In this document: one piece after another, positions 9,043-18,431 of the stretch
Layout of the letters: every line of letters starts with the position of its first letter
How positions within the stretch are numbered: position 1 is the stretch's first letter
DNA from: Halioglobus sp.
GTDB taxonomy: Bacteria > Pseudomonadota > Gammaproteobacteria > Pseudomonadales > Halieaceae
DNA: 56,770 nt
Reading direction: 5' to 3'
Assembly: GCA_020443425.1 (NCBI GenBank)
Contig: JAGRIE010000024.1
Coordinates: forward strand, 1-56,770
Translations under genes and position numbers: made by a program
Notes under the pieces: model-generated
What the model saw: only the letters and a program-made list of their open reading frames with translations
Database searches by the model: none
Told to the model about the DNA's origin: nothing

Positions 9043-11043
9043 CTACAGCAGCACGTCTTCGACAGTCGCCACAACGTTCTCAGTGGTGAAGCCAAAGTGT
9101 TGCATCAGGTCACCCGCCGGCGCGGACTCGCCGAACGACGTCATGCCGACAACACGGCCGTCGAGACCGACATACTTGTACCAGTAATCGGCGTGGAGTG
9201 CCTCGACCGCGACGCGGGCCAGCACGTCGCTGGGCAGCACGGCCTCGCGATAGCTTGCCTCCTGCTGCTCAAACAGCTCGGCACAGGGCATGGAGACAAC
9301 CCGTATCTGCCGGCCCTTGCCCGCCAGCACTGCCGCTGCCGCCATCGCCAGCTGCACCTCGGAACCGGTGGCGATCAGGATGGCGTCCGGCGTCCCTGCG
9401 CAATCCCGCAGCACATAGGCACCGCGCGCAATCGCCGCCAACTGCTGGTCGCTGCGCGCCTGGTGCGGCAAGCCCTGGCGGGAGAAGATCAGCGATGAAG
9501 GACCATCCCGGCGCTCGATCGCCGCCTTCCACGCCACCGCCGATTCGACCGCGTCACAGGGCCGCCAGGTCTGCATATTGGGGGTGGAGCGCAGCGCCGT
9601 TAACTGCTCGACCGGCTGGTGCGTGGGGCCGTCTTCACCGAGGCCGATGGAGTCGTGGGTGAACACAAAAATCGACTGCTGCTTCATCAGCGCGGCCATA
9701 CGCACCGCGTTGCGGGCATACTCCATGAAAATCAGGAAAGTGGCGCCGTAATTGATAAAGCCGCCGTGCAGCGCGATACCGTTCATAATCGCCGCCATCG
9801 CAAATTCGCGCACGCCGTAGTAGATATAGTTGCCGCTGGCGTCGCCGGCACTGATGCCTTGGGAGCCGCTCCAGATAGTCAGGTTGGAGCCGGCCAGATC
9901 AGCTGATCCACCGAGCAGTTCCGGCAGCAGTGGACCATAGCTGTTCAGGCAGTTCTCGGAGGCCTTGCGCGAGGCGATGCTGGCGCCCTCCTGCTGGCAG
10001 CGCGCGATATAGTCGCTGGCCTGCGCGGAGAAATCTTCCGGCAGCTCACCGGCCAGGCGCCGGCGCAGCTCCGCCGCCAGTTCCGGGTGGGCAGCCGCAT
10101 AGGCGGCCATCGCCTCGTCCCAGCTCACTTCCAGCGCACAGCCGCGCTCGCGGGCATCCCAGCCGGCGTAGACATCGTCCGGGATCTCGAACGGCGGGTA
10201 CTCCCAGCCGAGGGCGGCACGGGTCGCGGCGACCTCTTCCTCACCCAGTGCCGCACCGTGAACGGACTCGGTGCCCTGCTTGTTGGGCGCACCCTTGCCG
10301 ATAACGGTCTTGCAGCAGACCAGGGTCGGTCGGTCGCTGTCGCCGCGGGCGGTTTCGATGGCCGCCTTCACGGCATCGGGGTCGTGCCCGTCCACATCGC
10401 TGACCACCTGCCAGCCGTAGGCGCGGAAACGGGCCGGTGTGTCATCCGTGAACCAGCCGGCCACCTCGCCGTCAATGGAGATCCCGTTGTCATCATAGAA
10501 CGCGACCAGTTTACCCAGGCCCAGCGTACCCGCCAGCGAGCAGGCCTCGTGGGAAATCCCCTCCATCAGGCAGCCATCGCCGAGGAAGACATAGGTGTTG
10601 TGATCCACCACCGCGTGACCGGGCCGGTTGAACTGCGCCGCCAACACCTTCTCCGCCAGCGCCATGCCGACCGCATTCGCCAGGCCCTGGCCCAGCGGGC
10701 CGGTCGTCGTCTCCACACCCGGTGTATAACCGTACTCAGGGTGGCCAGGGGTTTTGGAGTGCAGCTGGCGGAAATTCTCGATTTCCGACATTGGCAGTTC
10801 GTAGCCGGTCAGGTGCAGCAGTGAGTACATCAGCATGGAGCCGTGGCCATTGGACAGCACAAAGCGGTCGCGCCCTGGCCACGCCGGATTCGCCGGGTTG
10901 TGCCGGAGATAGTCGTTCCACAGCACCTCGGCGATATCCGCCATGCCCATCGGGGCCCCGGGGTGGCCGCTTTTGGCCTTTTGGACGGCGTCCATGCTCA
11001 GGACGCGGATGGCATTGGCAAGTCTGGTGCGTGAGGACGACAT
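9043..11043 (-). CDS. tkt: Transketolase
   Basis: Thiamine-diphosphate enzyme of 666 residues that moves two-carbon units between sugar phosphates. It shows the substrate motif [12 protein letters not shown], the thiamine-diphosphate motif [18 protein letters not shown] ending near [28 protein letters not shown] and the C-terminal [11 protein letters not shown]. The ATG at 11043 ([13 protein letters not shown]) is chosen because GGAG lies just upstream and the family starts here. A longer reading from 11145 would add 34 residues unlike the family. First gene of the minus-strand carbon cluster, divergent from the SahR-type regulator; the 187-base gap holds that regulator's palindromic operator. 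Confidence 0.97.
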   Translation of the reverse strand: MSSSRTRLANAIRVLSMDAVQKAKSGHPGAPMGMADIAEVLWNDYLRHNPANPAWPGRDRFVLSNGHGSMLMYSLLHLTGYELPMSEIENFRQLHSKTPGHPEYGYTPGVETTTGPLGQGLANAVGMALAEKVLAAQFNRPGHAVVDHNTYVFLGDGCLMEGISHEACSLAGTLGLGKLVAFYDDNGISIDGEVAGWFTDDTPARFRAYGWQVVSDVDGHDPDAVKAAIETARGDSDRPTLVCCKTVIGKGAPNKQGTESVHGAALGEEEVAATRAALGWEYPPFEIPDDVYAGWDARERGCALEVSWDEAMAAYAAAHPELAAELRRRLAGELPEDFSAQASDYIARCQQEGASIASRKASENCLNSYGPLLPELLGGSADLAGSNLTIWSGSQGISAGDASGNYIYYGVREFAMAAIMNGIALHGGFINYGATFLIFMEYARNAVRMAALMKQQSIFVFTHDSIGLGEDGPTHQPVEQLTALRSTPNMQTWRPCDAVESAVAWKAAIERRDGPSSLIFSRQGLPHQARSDQQLAAIARGAYVLRDCAGTPDAILIATGSEVQLAMAAAAVLAGKGRQIRVVSMPCAELFEQQEASYREAVLPSDVLARVAVEALHADYWYKYVGLDGRVVGMTSFGESAPAGDLMQHFGFTTENVVATVEDVLL

Positions 11044-11177
11044 CGGGTTCTCCGGGACGGAAATCAGGTGGGACCAAAATGGGCCGCTATTTTCGCGTAA
11101 GCGCGCGCGATGGGCAAACAAATAGGGAAAAATTTGGCCTCTCACGACGATTTTATTGTTGTGACAGGGGTCTCAGC

Positions 11178-11203
11178 CCTATATCAAAATATTTTGATAT
11201 AGG
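11178..11203. promoter_or_regulatory. Perfect 26-bp palindrome, likely SahR operator
   Basis: Bases 11178-11190 (CCTATATCAAAAT) are exactly the reverse complement of 11191-11203. The palindrome lies directly upstream of an ArsR-family regulator and the metK-ahcY-metF genes and covers the -35 element of the promoter described next. ArsR proteins bind palindromes of this kind, and SahR regulators of the SAM cycle are known to use AT-rich ATCAA/TTGAT-type sites, so autoregulation of the cluster is the natural reading. It could also affect tkt on the other strand. Confidence 0.82.
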
Positions 11204-11222
11204 TATTCGGGCCTGCTAGACT
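11194..11222 (+). promoter_or_regulatory. Extended -10 promoter giving a leaderless transcript
   Basis: TTGATA (11194-11199), a 17-base spacer, then TAGACT (11217-11222) preceded by TG one base upstream (extended -10). Transcription should begin about 7 bases further on, at or within a few bases of the regulator's ATG at 11231. The bases before that ATG (CTCCTACGCC) hold no ribosome-binding site. The -35 hexamer lies inside the palindromic operator, so a bound repressor would block polymerase. Confidence 0.6.
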
Positions 11223-11230
11223 CCTACGCC

Positions 11231-12241
11231 ATGTCGCCCAACAACACCGCCAAACTGGTAACGCCAATACCAGAGCAGCCGCCGTCAGACCAATCCCTGA
11301 CCGCGCTCACCAACCTGTGCAAGGCCAGTGCCGATACGCTGCGCCTGCTGGTACTGCGGGTGTTGCGCAAGGATTCCTTCGGCGTCTCCGAACTGTGTTC
11401 GCTCTTTAACATTCGCCAGCCCGCGCTCAGCCACCACCTGAAGGTCCTGGCCAACGCCGGCCTGGTCGCCGCGCGGCGCGAGGCCAACTCTGTTTTCTAC
11501 CGGCGCAGTGAACTGGGGCAGCAGCCCGGTCTGGAGGCCTTGCAGCACAGTCTTTTTGAGGCCGTTGATGCCATCGACCTGCCGCCGGACATCCAGGACC
11601 GGCTGGCAATCCTGCACCGGCAGCGGGAGGAGAACTCGAACAGCTTTTTCCGGCTCAATGCCCACAAGTTCCGCCAGCAGCAGGACCTGATCGCCAGCTA
11701 TGGGCAGTATGCCGATGTCGTCGCGCAGGTACTGTCCGACGCACCGCTGACACGTCGCCACACGGTGCTGGAAGTGGGACCGGGCGACGGCTCCTTCCTG
11801 ATGGAACTGGCACCGCTGTTCGACCGGGTCGTAGCGCTGGACAACGCGCCCGGCATGCTGGAGCAGGCGCGCGAGAAGGTCGCGGCAGCCGGATTACAGA
11901 ATGTGGAATTTATTCTCGATGACACACGCAGTACCAAACTGCAGGGCCTGCAAGCCGACTGCGTTGTCATCAACATGGTTTTACACCACACCCCCGCTCC
12001 CGGAGACGTTCTGCGGGACGTCGCCGCCTGCCTCGCGCCCAAGGGTGTAGTGCTGGTCACCGACCTGTGCAGCCATGACCAGGGCTGGGCACGGGAGAAC
12101 TGCGGTGACCTGTGGTTGGGTTTCGATCCCCAGGAGCTGGCCCGGTGGGCCGAGGCTGCGGGGCTGACGGAAATCGCCAGTGAATACCTGGCGCAGCGCA
12201 ATGGGTTTCAAGTACAGGTACGGCTGTTTGGCCGCGCCTGA
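11231..12241 (+). CDS. sahR: ArsR-family regulator fused to SAM-dependent methyltransferase domain (SahR type)
   Basis: 336 residues. An ArsR winged helix-turn-helix spans about 25-100 ([38 protein letters not shown]). A class I methyltransferase-like domain follows from about 155, with the SAM motif [12 protein letters not shown] (179-190), [11 protein letters not shown] and [12 protein letters not shown]. This architecture next to metK, ahcY and metF matches SahR, a repressor that senses S-adenosylhomocysteine and controls the methyl cycle. The methyltransferase fold probably serves as the ligand sensor; whether it still catalyses is unknown. The start ATG seems to be leaderless. metK begins 29 bases after its stop. 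The gene symbol is inferred from domains and context. Confidence 0.85.
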   Translation: MSPNNTAKLVTPIPEQPPSDQSLTALTNLCKASADTLRLLVLRVLRKDSFGVSELCSLFNIRQPALSHHLKVLANAGLVAARREANSVFYRRSELGQQPGLEALQHSLFEAVDAIDLPPDIQDRLAILHRQREENSNSFFRLNAHKFRQQQDLIASYGQYADVVAQVLSDAPLTRRHTVLEVGPGDGSFLMELAPLFDRVVALDNAPGMLEQAREKVAAAGLQNVEFILDDTRSTKLQGLQADCVVINMVLHHTPAPGDVLRDVAACLAPKGVVLVTDLCSHDQGWARENCGDLWLGFDPQELARWAEAAGLTEIASEYLAQRNGFQVQVRLFGRA

Positions 12242-12270
12242 AAATTTTAAGTTATAGGGATGATAGAGCT

Positions 12271-13434
12271 ATGAGCGAGTACAGAGTTTTCACCTCAGAA
12301 TCCGTGTCCGAGGGACACCCGGACAAAATGGCGGACCAGATTTCTGATGCCGTGCTGGATTACCTGTTGAAAAGGGACAAGAACGCGCGTGTCGCGGTTG
12401 AAACCATGGTTAAAACCGGCATGGCGATCGTCGCCGGGGAAGTGACCACCACTGCCACCATGGATCTGGAGGAGACTATCCGCCAGACCATCCTCGACAT
12501 CGGCTACGACAGCTCCGACGTGGGTTTTGACGGCGCATCGTGTGCGGTGATAAACGCTATCGGCAAACAGTCGCCGGATATCGCCATGGGCGTGGATGAG
12601 AGCGAGGATCACGAACAGGGTGCTGGCGACCAGGGCCTGATGTTCGGCTACGCCACCAATGAGACCGATGTGCTGATGCCGGCTCCAATCTACTACTCAC
12701 ACCGTCTGGTAGAGCGCCAGGCGGAACTGCGCAAGAATGGCAAGCTCCCCTGGTTGCGCCCCGACGCCAAAAGCCAGGTGACACTGCGCTACGAGAACGG
12801 CAAACCGGTCGCCATTGACGCCGTCGTCCTGTCCACCCAGCACGATGAAAAAGTCAGCCAGAAAGAGATCCACAAGCAGATCCTCAAGCATGTGATCAAG
12901 GATGTACTGCCGGCGGAGTGGCTGCACAAGGGCACCCAATACCACATCAACCCGACCGGCCAGTTCATTATCGGCGGCCCGGTGGGCGATTGTGGCCTGA
13001 CCGGTCGCAAGATCATCGTGGATACCTACGGCGGCATGGCGCGCCACGGCGGCGGTGCGTTTTCCGGTAAGGATCCGTCCAAGGTGGACCGCTCTGCCGC
13101 CTACGCTGGCCGCTATGTGGCGAAGAATGTCGTCGCCGCTGGCCTCGCAGATCGCTGCGAGATCCAGGTCTCATACGCGATCGGCGTCGCCGAGCCGACA
13201 TCCATCTCCATCGATACCTTCGGCACCGGCAAGATTTCTGATGAAAATATCGCGACGCTGGTACGCGAGCACTTCGACCTGCGTCCCAAGGGCCTGATTG
13301 CGATGCTTAATCTGAAACGCCCCATCTACCGTAAAACCGCTGCCTATGGTCACTTCGGACGTGAGGACAAGGATTTCACCTGGGAGAAGAAGAACAAGGC
13401 CAGCGCGCTGAAAAAAGCAGCCCGCAGCCTGTAA
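12271..13434 (+). CDS. metK: S-adenosylmethionine synthetase
   Basis: Makes S-adenosylmethionine from methionine and ATP. The 387-residue protein has the N-terminal [21 protein letters not shown], the hexapeptide region [12 protein letters not shown], and the phosphate-binding loop [19 protein letters not shown], with length close to E. coli MetK. A TAGGGA sequence lies 10 bases before the ATG. It is second in the SahR-type cluster, followed by a strong hairpin and ahcY. Together with AhcY and MetF it forms most of the activated methyl cycle; methionine synthase is not in the window. Confidence 0.98.
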   Translation: MSEYRVFTSESVSEGHPDKMADQISDAVLDYLLKRDKNARVAVETMVKTGMAIVAGEVTTTATMDLEETIRQTILDIGYDSSDVGFDGASCAVINAIGKQSPDIAMGVDESEDHEQGAGDQGLMFGYATNETDVLMPAPIYYSHRLVERQAELRKNGKLPWLRPDAKSQVTLRYENGKPVAIDAVVLSTQHDEKVSQKEIHKQILKHVIKDVLPAEWLHKGTQYHINPTGQFIIGGPVGDCGLTGRKIIVDTYGGMARHGGGAFSGKDPSKVDRSAAYAGRYVAKNVVAAGLADRCEIQVSYAIGVAEPTSISIDTFGTGKISDENIATLVREHFDLRPKGLIAMLNLKRPIYRKTAAYGHFGREDKDFTWEKKNKASALKKAARSL

Positions 13435-13439
13435 GATCC

Positions 13440-13463
13440 GGCCGGCACCTGAGGGTGCCGGCC
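13440..13463 (+). other. Strong hairpin between metK and ahcY
   Basis: GGCCGGCACC (13440-13449), loop TGAG, GGTGCCGGCC (13454-13463): a perfect 10-bp GC-rich stem. No T-run follows, so it is probably not a full intrinsic terminator. It may protect the metK message end or set the metK/ahcY ratio. I found no SAH-riboswitch core in this 67-base gap. Confidence 0.6.
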
Positions 13464-13501
13464 CACAGTAAACACAGGGCCACAGCCCAGAGGAATACAC
13501 G

Positions 13502-14893
13502 ATGAGCAAAGCAGAAAAGTTACCGCAGAACGAAGATTTCAAAGTCGCCGATATCGGCCTCGCACAGTGGGGTCGTCGCGAGCTGGATATCGCTGAGAGC
13601 GAAATGCCCGCGCTGATGGCAATGCGCGAAAAATACTCCGGCAGCAAGCCGCTGCAGGGCGCCAAAATTCTCGGCTGTATCCACATGACCATCCAGACGG
13701 GCGTGCTGATCGAAACACTGGTCCAGCTGGGCGCAGAAGTCCGCTGGTCCTCCTGCAATATCTTCTCGACGCAGGATCACGCCGCCGCCGCTATCGCCGC
13801 CGCCGGCATTCCAGTGTTTGCCTGGAAAGGTGAAACCGAAGAGGAATACGACTGGTGTCTTGAGCAGACCATTCTCAAGGACGGCCAGCCCTGGGACGCC
13901 AATATGGTGCTGGACGACGGCGGCGACCTGACCGCGATGCTGCACGACAAGTACCCCGAGATGCTGGATAAGATCCACGGCATCACCGAGGAGACCACCA
14001 CCGGCGTACACCGCCTGCAGGAAATGCTGGAGCACGGTACGCTGAAGGTCCCGGCCATCAACGTCAACGATTCAGTCACCAAGTCCAAGAACGACAACAA
14101 GTACGGCTGTCGTCACAGCCTCAACGACGCTATCAAGCGCGGCACAGATCACCTGATGGCCGGCAAGAAAGCGCTCGTTATCGGCTATGGTGATGTCGGC
14201 AAAGGGTCCGCCCAGTCGCTGCGCCAGGAAGGCATGATCGTCAAGATATCCGAGATCGACCCGATCTGTGCGATGCAGGCCTGTATGGACGGCTTTGAAG
14301 TGGTATCGCCTTTCATCGACGGCATAAACGACGGCACTGAGGCCTGTATCAATCGCGAGTTGCTGTCGAACACCGATCTCGTGGTCACCACAACCGGCAA
14401 CTACAAGGTTTGCGACTCCAACATGCTGAAGGCGCTGAAAGCCAACTCCGTGGTGTGCAATATCGGCCACTTCGACAATGAGATTGACACCGCGTTTATG
14501 CGCCGCAACTGGGAGTGGGAAGAGGTCAAGCCGCAGGTGCACAAGGTCTACCGCGACAAAGCCGCCAACGACTACCTGATCCTGCTGTCAGAGGGCCGGC
14601 TGGTCAACCTGGGGAACGCCACAGGCCACCCATCCCGTATTATGGACGGTTCATTCGCCAACCAGGTGCTGGCCCAGATCTACCTCTACGAGCGCAGGTT
14701 CGCCGATCTGGAGCCGAACATGAAACCGGCTGCGCTGTCGGTCGAGGTCCTGCCCAAGAAGCTGGACGAGGAAGTGGCGGCCCATATGATCGGTGGCTTC
14801 GGCGCGGTACTGACTCGCCTCACACCCGAGCAGGCAGACTACATCAAAGTCAACGCGGATGGCCCTTACAAGCCCGACAGCTACAAGTACTGA
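13502..14893 (+). CDS. ahcY: S-adenosylhomocysteine hydrolase
   Basis: Reversibly splits S-adenosylhomocysteine to adenosine and homocysteine, removing the product inhibitor of methyltransferases. 463 residues with the NAD-binding motif [12 protein letters not shown], active-site segment [28 protein letters not shown], and the C-terminal end [10 protein letters not shown] that contributes to the neighbouring subunit's NAD site. AGAGGA lies 7 bases before the ATG. It follows metK and precedes metF by 10 bases. Having AhcY rather than the Pfs/LuxS route fits the SahR-type regulator, which responds to the enzyme's substrate. Confidence 0.98.
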   Translation: MSKAEKLPQNEDFKVADIGLAQWGRRELDIAESEMPALMAMREKYSGSKPLQGAKILGCIHMTIQTGVLIETLVQLGAEVRWSSCNIFSTQDHAAAAIAAAGIPVFAWKGETEEEYDWCLEQTILKDGQPWDANMVLDDGGDLTAMLHDKYPEMLDKIHGITEETTTGVHRLQEMLEHGTLKVPAINVNDSVTKSKNDNKYGCRHSLNDAIKRGTDHLMAGKKALVIGYGDVGKGSAQSLRQEGMIVKISEIDPICAMQACMDGFEVVSPFIDGINDGTEACINRELLSNTDLVVTTTGNYKVCDSNMLKALKANSVVCNIGHFDNEIDTAFMRRNWEWEEVKPQVHKVYRDKAANDYLILLSEGRLVNLGNATGHPSRIMDGSFANQVLAQIYLYERRFADLEPNMKPAALSVEVLPKKLDEEVAAHMIGGFGAVLTRLTPEQADYIKVNADGPYKPDSYKY

Positions 14894-14903
14894 GGGGCTA
14901 TAA

Positions 14904-15743
14904 ATGGCAGCGCAACAACAGCGCATCAGCTGCGAGTTTTTCCCGCCCAAGACCGAGGCCGGCACCAGCAAACTGCTGAACGAGGTGGCGCCCGCCCTGA
15001 ACGCCCTGGGTCCCGAGTTTTTCTCGGTGACCTATGGCGCCGGCGGCAGTACCCGCGACACCACGCTTGGCGTGGTGTCTGCGATACGGGAGGCCGGTAT
15101 CGATGTTGCGCCCCATCTCAGTTTCGGCGGCGACGATGAAAATGCCGTGGCCTCACTGCTGGAGACCTACCAGAGCCGGGGTATCCGGCGGCTGGTTGCA
15201 CTGCGCGGCGATGTCCCCTCGGGGACCGGCGGCGCGGCGCACATGGTCTATGCCAGTGAACTGGTTGAGTTTGTGCGCAAGCGCAGTGGCGACCACTTCG
15301 AGATAGAGGTGGCGGCGTACCCGGAAACCCATCCCGAGGCGAAAAGCTACGACAGCGATATCCGCTACCTGAAAGCCAAGCTCGATGCGGGAGCGAACAG
15401 CGCGATCACGCAGTATTTCTACAATGTGGAGGCCTACTTCTACTTCCTGGACCAGTGCGCCGCGATCGGTATCGACAAACCGATTTATGCCGGCATTATG
15501 CCCATCACCAACTTCGCCAATCTGCAGCGATTCTCGCGCAACAGCGGCGCTGAAATACCGCGCTGGATATGCCAGCGGATCGAGGCGTTCGGCGACGATC
15601 AGGACAGTATCAAGGCATTTGGCGTGGAAGTGGTCACGCAGCTGTGCCAGACCCTGCTCGACAGCGGTGCACCCGGCATTCATTTTTACACGATGAACCA
15701 GGTGGAGCCGACACGGGAAATCTACAACAACCTGGGTCTCTGA
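14904..15743 (+). CDS. metF: 5,10-methylenetetrahydrofolate reductase
   Basis: Flavin enzyme reducing methylene-THF to methyl-THF, the methyl donor for methionine synthesis. 279 residues forming one TIM barrel: SCEFFPPKTEAG, SVTYGAGGSTRDTT, LVALRGDVPSG, AAYPETHPEA, ITQYFYNVEAYFYFLD and PGIHFYTMNQ are the family's signature blocks. GAGGGG lies 6 bases before the ATG, 10 bases after ahcY, so co-transcription with metK-ahcY is very likely. It completes the methyl-supply part of the SahR cluster. Confidence 0.97.
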   Translation: MAAQQQRISCEFFPPKTEAGTSKLLNEVAPALNALGPEFFSVTYGAGGSTRDTTLGVVSAIREAGIDVAPHLSFGGDDENAVASLLETYQSRGIRRLVALRGDVPSGTGGAAHMVYASELVEFVRKRSGDHFEIEVAAYPETHPEAKSYDSDIRYLKAKLDAGANSAITQYFYNVEAYFYFLDQCAAIGIDKPIYAGIMPITNFANLQRFSRNSGAEIPRWICQRIEAFGDDQDSIKAFGVEVVTQLCQTLLDSGAPGIHFYTMNQVEPTREIYNNLGL

Positions 15744-15771
15744 CGGGACCCTGCTACCCGGTTGCAGCGCC

Positions 15772-16509
15772 ATGCGCACTACCCGTATCCATACTACACA
15801 GAGGCTGGGCCCCGGTGCCGTCGTACTGCTGGAACCGGAGCCCAGCCGCCACCTGGCGCGCGCCCTGCGCCTGGGCGTGGGCGACACCCTGACGCTGTTC
15901 GACGGCCGCGGCGGTGAATACCCCGCTGAGATTACCGCCGTCGACAAGAAGCAGGTGCAGGTGGTGACCGGTGAACATGTACAGTGCGAGCGCGAATCGC
16001 CGCTGGACATCCATCTGGGTATCGCGGTCTCCCGCGGCGACCGCATGGACTGGGTGGTGCAAAAGGCCACGGAGTTGGGCGTCACCGCGCTGACACCACT
16101 GCTGACAGAGCACACCGGGGTGAAGTTGAGCGGGGAGCGGGCCGGCAAAAAGATCCAGCACTGGCAACAGATTGCAATCAGTGCCTGCGAGCAGTGCGGT
16201 CGCAACCGCCCGCCAGTGGTTCACGCCCTGCAGGCACAGTCACAGTGGCTGGCATCGACCAGCGCCGAACAAAAATTTGTCCTGCATCACCGGGCGACCG
16301 CGCACGCCCACGCAGGCCTCGCACCCACCAGTATCGCGCTACTGGTGGGCCCGGAGGGAGGCCTGAGTGAGGCCGAGATTTCAGCGGCAGAGCAGGCCGG
16401 TTTCGCCGCGCTGAGGCTGGGTCCAAGGGTATTGCGCACGGAGACGGCGCCGCTCGCGGCGATCGCGATCCTGCAATCCCACTGGGGTGACATGCCGCCG
16501 GTAAAATAG
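15772..16509 (+). CDS. rsmE: 16S rRNA (uracil1498-N3)-methyltransferase
   Basis: SPOUT-class methyltransferase that methylates U1498 of 16S rRNA using SAM. 245 residues: N-terminal PUA-like part (HLARALRLGVGDTLTLFDG), then VSRGDRMDWVVQKATELGV, ISACEQCGRNRPP and the SAM-knot motif LLVGPEGGLSEAEI with LGPRVLRTETAPLAA. It lies 28 bases after metF on the same strand and ends 3 bases before the converging esterase gene. Whether it belongs to the methyl-cycle operon or only follows it is open; no promoter is evident in the short gap. Confidence 0.95.
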   Translation: MRTTRIHTTQRLGPGAVVLLEPEPSRHLARALRLGVGDTLTLFDGRGGEYPAEITAVDKKQVQVVTGEHVQCERESPLDIHLGIAVSRGDRMDWVVQKATELGVTALTPLLTEHTGVKLSGERAGKKIQHWQQIAISACEQCGRNRPPVVHALQAQSQWLASTSAEQKFVLHHRATAHAHAGLAPTSIALLVGPEGGLSEAEISAAEQAGFAALRLGPRVLRTETAPLAAIAILQSHWGDMPPVK

Positions 16510-16512
16510 CTG

Positions 16513-17760
16513 CTAGCGGCGCAGCCAGCGCGCGTGAGTCCACTCCAGGAAATGCCCTATTGCATTGACCGTGTGGTCTGTTCGCACCGAGTGGAAAACT
16601 TCAAACGCGTGCTGTGCACCCGGCAGCTCAGCGTAGGCGACTGGGCTGGTCGATATACTTTGCAGGGCATCGACGAACACCCTCGCCTCCTCGACCCACA
16701 CCAGTGAATCGTGCGTACCCTGGATCACAAAGGTAGGCGGGGCATCTGCGCGGACATGACTCAGCGGTGAACCCGTATCCCACAGGTCCGGGTTGTCGTC
16801 CGGCTTGCACTGCAATACCTTGTCCGCAATCATGTCGCTCATCGACATCTCGCCGCGAATACGATGCCGGTCGCGGAAGTCGTACACCCCGTAGATAGGC
16901 ACCGCCGCCTGCACCGCCGTGTCGACCTCCTCAAACCCCGGCTGCCACTCGGCGCGATTGGGGGTGAGCGCCGCCAGCGAGCTGAGATGGCCGCCGGCCG
17001 AGCCGCCGGTAATGGCGATGAAATCCGGATTGCCACCGTAGTCCCGGATGTGCCCTCGAATCCAGGCAATGGCTTTCTTCACATCGATAATATGCTCCGG
17101 GAAGGCGACCATGGGACTCAGCCGGTAATTGATCGCCACACACAGCCAGCCGCGTTGCGCCATGTGATACATCAGCGGCTTGGCCTGCTGCTCCTTTTCC
17201 CCGATAAGCCAGGCGCCGCCATGCACCTGCAACAGCACGGGGCAACCGCCCTCTCGCGGCTCATCGGGCAGGTAGATATCGAGCAGATTGCGCACACCGG
17301 CGTCGGAGTAGGCGATATTGCGGTGATGCTGCACACCATCGCGTTTGAAATGAAACGGCCGCAGCCAGTCGCGCGTGCGGATATCATCGCACAACAGGTG
17401 GCGCCGCTCGGCCGGGATATCGGAGCGGTAATCGTCCCCCAGTGCGCGCTGCAATGCCGGTCGCAGGTGGAAAGGCGCGTCCATGGACTGGACGTGAAGG
17501 TAGATCAGCCCCAGCCAGGACAGCGCAAAAAGGCCGAGACCGCACTGCGCCAGCGGATCCGACAGGGCGCCAAAAAAGCCGAGCAACGCCGTCAGCGCCA
17601 CCTGCCATAGCAGGTGTATCAGTGCCAGTTCGCCGCACAGCCAGGCGAGCAGGAAGTACACCGGCACCATCCAGTAGAGACGCCGCGCCTGGACAATGGC
17701 CGTGATGACAGAAATGACGCTTACCAGCGCCAGCGCAAAATAGACACCTGCTACACTCAC
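16513..17760 (-). CDS. Membrane-anchored HSL-type esterase (alpha/beta hydrolase)
   Basis: 415 residues. The first about 95 hold three probable membrane helices (VYFALALVSVISVITAIV; WMVPVYFLLAWLC; ALLGFFGALS onward). A carboxylesterase domain follows: oxyanion motif VHGGAWLIGEK, nucleophile GGSAGGH, acid GTHDSLVWVEE and histidine AQHAFEVFH, the hormone-sensitive-lipase pattern. I chose the GTG at 17760 because GGAG lies 6 bases upstream. A TTG at 17772 would put that ribosome-binding site inside the coding region. A dyad nearly identical to one before the GMC oxidoreductase gene lies 37 bases upstream. The substrate is unknown; lipophilic esters are likely. Confidence 0.83.
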   Translation of the reverse strand: MSVAGVYFALALVSVISVITAIVQARRLYWMVPVYFLLAWLCGELALIHLLWQVALTALLGFFGALSDPLAQCGLGLFALSWLGLIYLHVQSMDAPFHLRPALQRALGDDYRSDIPAERRHLLCDDIRTRDWLRPFHFKRDGVQHHRNIAYSDAGVRNLLDIYLPDEPREGGCPVLLQVHGGAWLIGEKEQQAKPLMYHMAQRGWLCVAINYRLSPMVAFPEHIIDVKKAIAWIRGHIRDYGGNPDFIAITGGSAGGHLSSLAALTPNRAEWQPGFEEVDTAVQAAVPIYGVYDFRDRHRIRGEMSMSDMIADKVLQCKPDDNPDLWDTGSPLSHVRADAPPTFVIQGTHDSLVWVEEARVFVDALQSISTSPVAYAELPGAQHAFEVFHSVRTDHTVNAIGHFLEWTHARWLRR

Positions 17761-17796
17761 ATTATTCTCCAATCCAACTGATACGCCCCGGGGCCG

Positions 17797-17812
17797 CTAT
17801 TCTAGAATACTT
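17797..17812 (-). promoter_or_regulatory. Dyad upstream of the esterase, shared with the GMC gene
   Basis: Contains the perfect 12-bp palindrome TATTCTAGAATA (17798-17809). The 16 bases 17797-17812 match 25561-25576 at 14 positions. Read on the minus strand it includes TAGAAT, a good -10 box, with a weak GCGACA -35 18 bases upstream (plus-strand 17823-17828). It is therefore either a promoter core, an operator over the promoter, or both. Confidence 0.5.
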
Positions 17813-18034
17813 GGCACTTCCGTGTCGCTCACCGCCCGGCGGTTGCCCGCTGCATTCGTATACCCGCGGACACAGGTGCACACACGCCACACTGGCCGTG
17901 ATTTGCCGCGCAATCGCGACCGCGGCAGGGCGTCATCCACCGCTGCGGCAAGTTTAATCCTGTTCCAAGCTGGCACTTTGCTACACTTCAGGTAAAAATA
18001 ACACACAACGCAGCAGCCAACGGAGATCACTACC

Positions 18035-18370
18035 ATGCGCAGACACCACACACGTTCAGCCCGCCAACCGGTCAGCGGCGCCGGTTTTCGAATCGCAGCG
18101 TTCACTGTCCTGATCCCGCTGCTCGCCACCGGGTGCGCCATGAACCAGACAGAAAAACGCACCGGAACCGGCGCAGCCATCGGTGCACTGGGGGGCGCAT
18201 TGCTCGGCACCAGCAGGGAAAGTGCCGCAATCGGCGCCGCGGTCGGTGCCGCCGGCGGCTATATCTACGACCAGTACAACAAACGCGAGGATGCCGAGTC
18301 GGAGAACGCCCAACTGCGCCAGGAGAACGAGCGATTGAAACAGGAAGCGGCGGCAAGTTCCGGTGAATAG
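18035..18370 (+). CDS. Glycine-zipper lipoprotein
   Basis: 111 residues. The N-terminus is basic (MRRHHTRSARQ), followed by a hydrophobic segment ending LLATGC, a plausible lipobox placing the mature N-terminal cysteine near residue 34. Next come glycine-zipper repeats (GTGAAIGALGGALLG; AAIGAAVGAAGGYIYDQ), then a charged coiled coil (ESENAQLRQENERLKQE). Small lipoproteins of this kind associate with the outer membrane or cell envelope; the precise role is not known. The start fits an upstream CGGAGA. The 274-base region before it (17761-18034) otherwise holds only the esterase promoter and dyad. The next gene begins 61 bases downstream. Confidence 0.8.
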   Translation: MRRHHTRSARQPVSGAGFRIAAFTVLIPLLATGCAMNQTEKRTGTGAAIGALGGALLGTSRESAAIGAAVGAAGGYIYDQYNKREDAESENAQLRQENERLKQEAAASSGE

Positions 18371-18431
18371 GGCATTCTACAACGGCATTTCGCGCAAGTT
18401 TAAGCGCAGTGGACATACAGGAGTTACAGCA

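Noticed and set aside
11044-11145. N-terminal extension of transketolase
   Set aside because: The 34 extra residues do not resemble the family, and the ATG at 11043 has a good ribosome-binding site.
13435-13501. SAH riboswitch upstream of ahcY
   Set aside because: The gap has only one hairpin; the conserved GAGGAGCGCTGC-type core and the pseudoknot arms are absent, and the gap is short.
17811-17830. Sigma-54 promoter starting TTGGCAC near the esterase
   Set aside because: The -12 position reads TGTCG rather than TTGC, so the invariant GC is missing.
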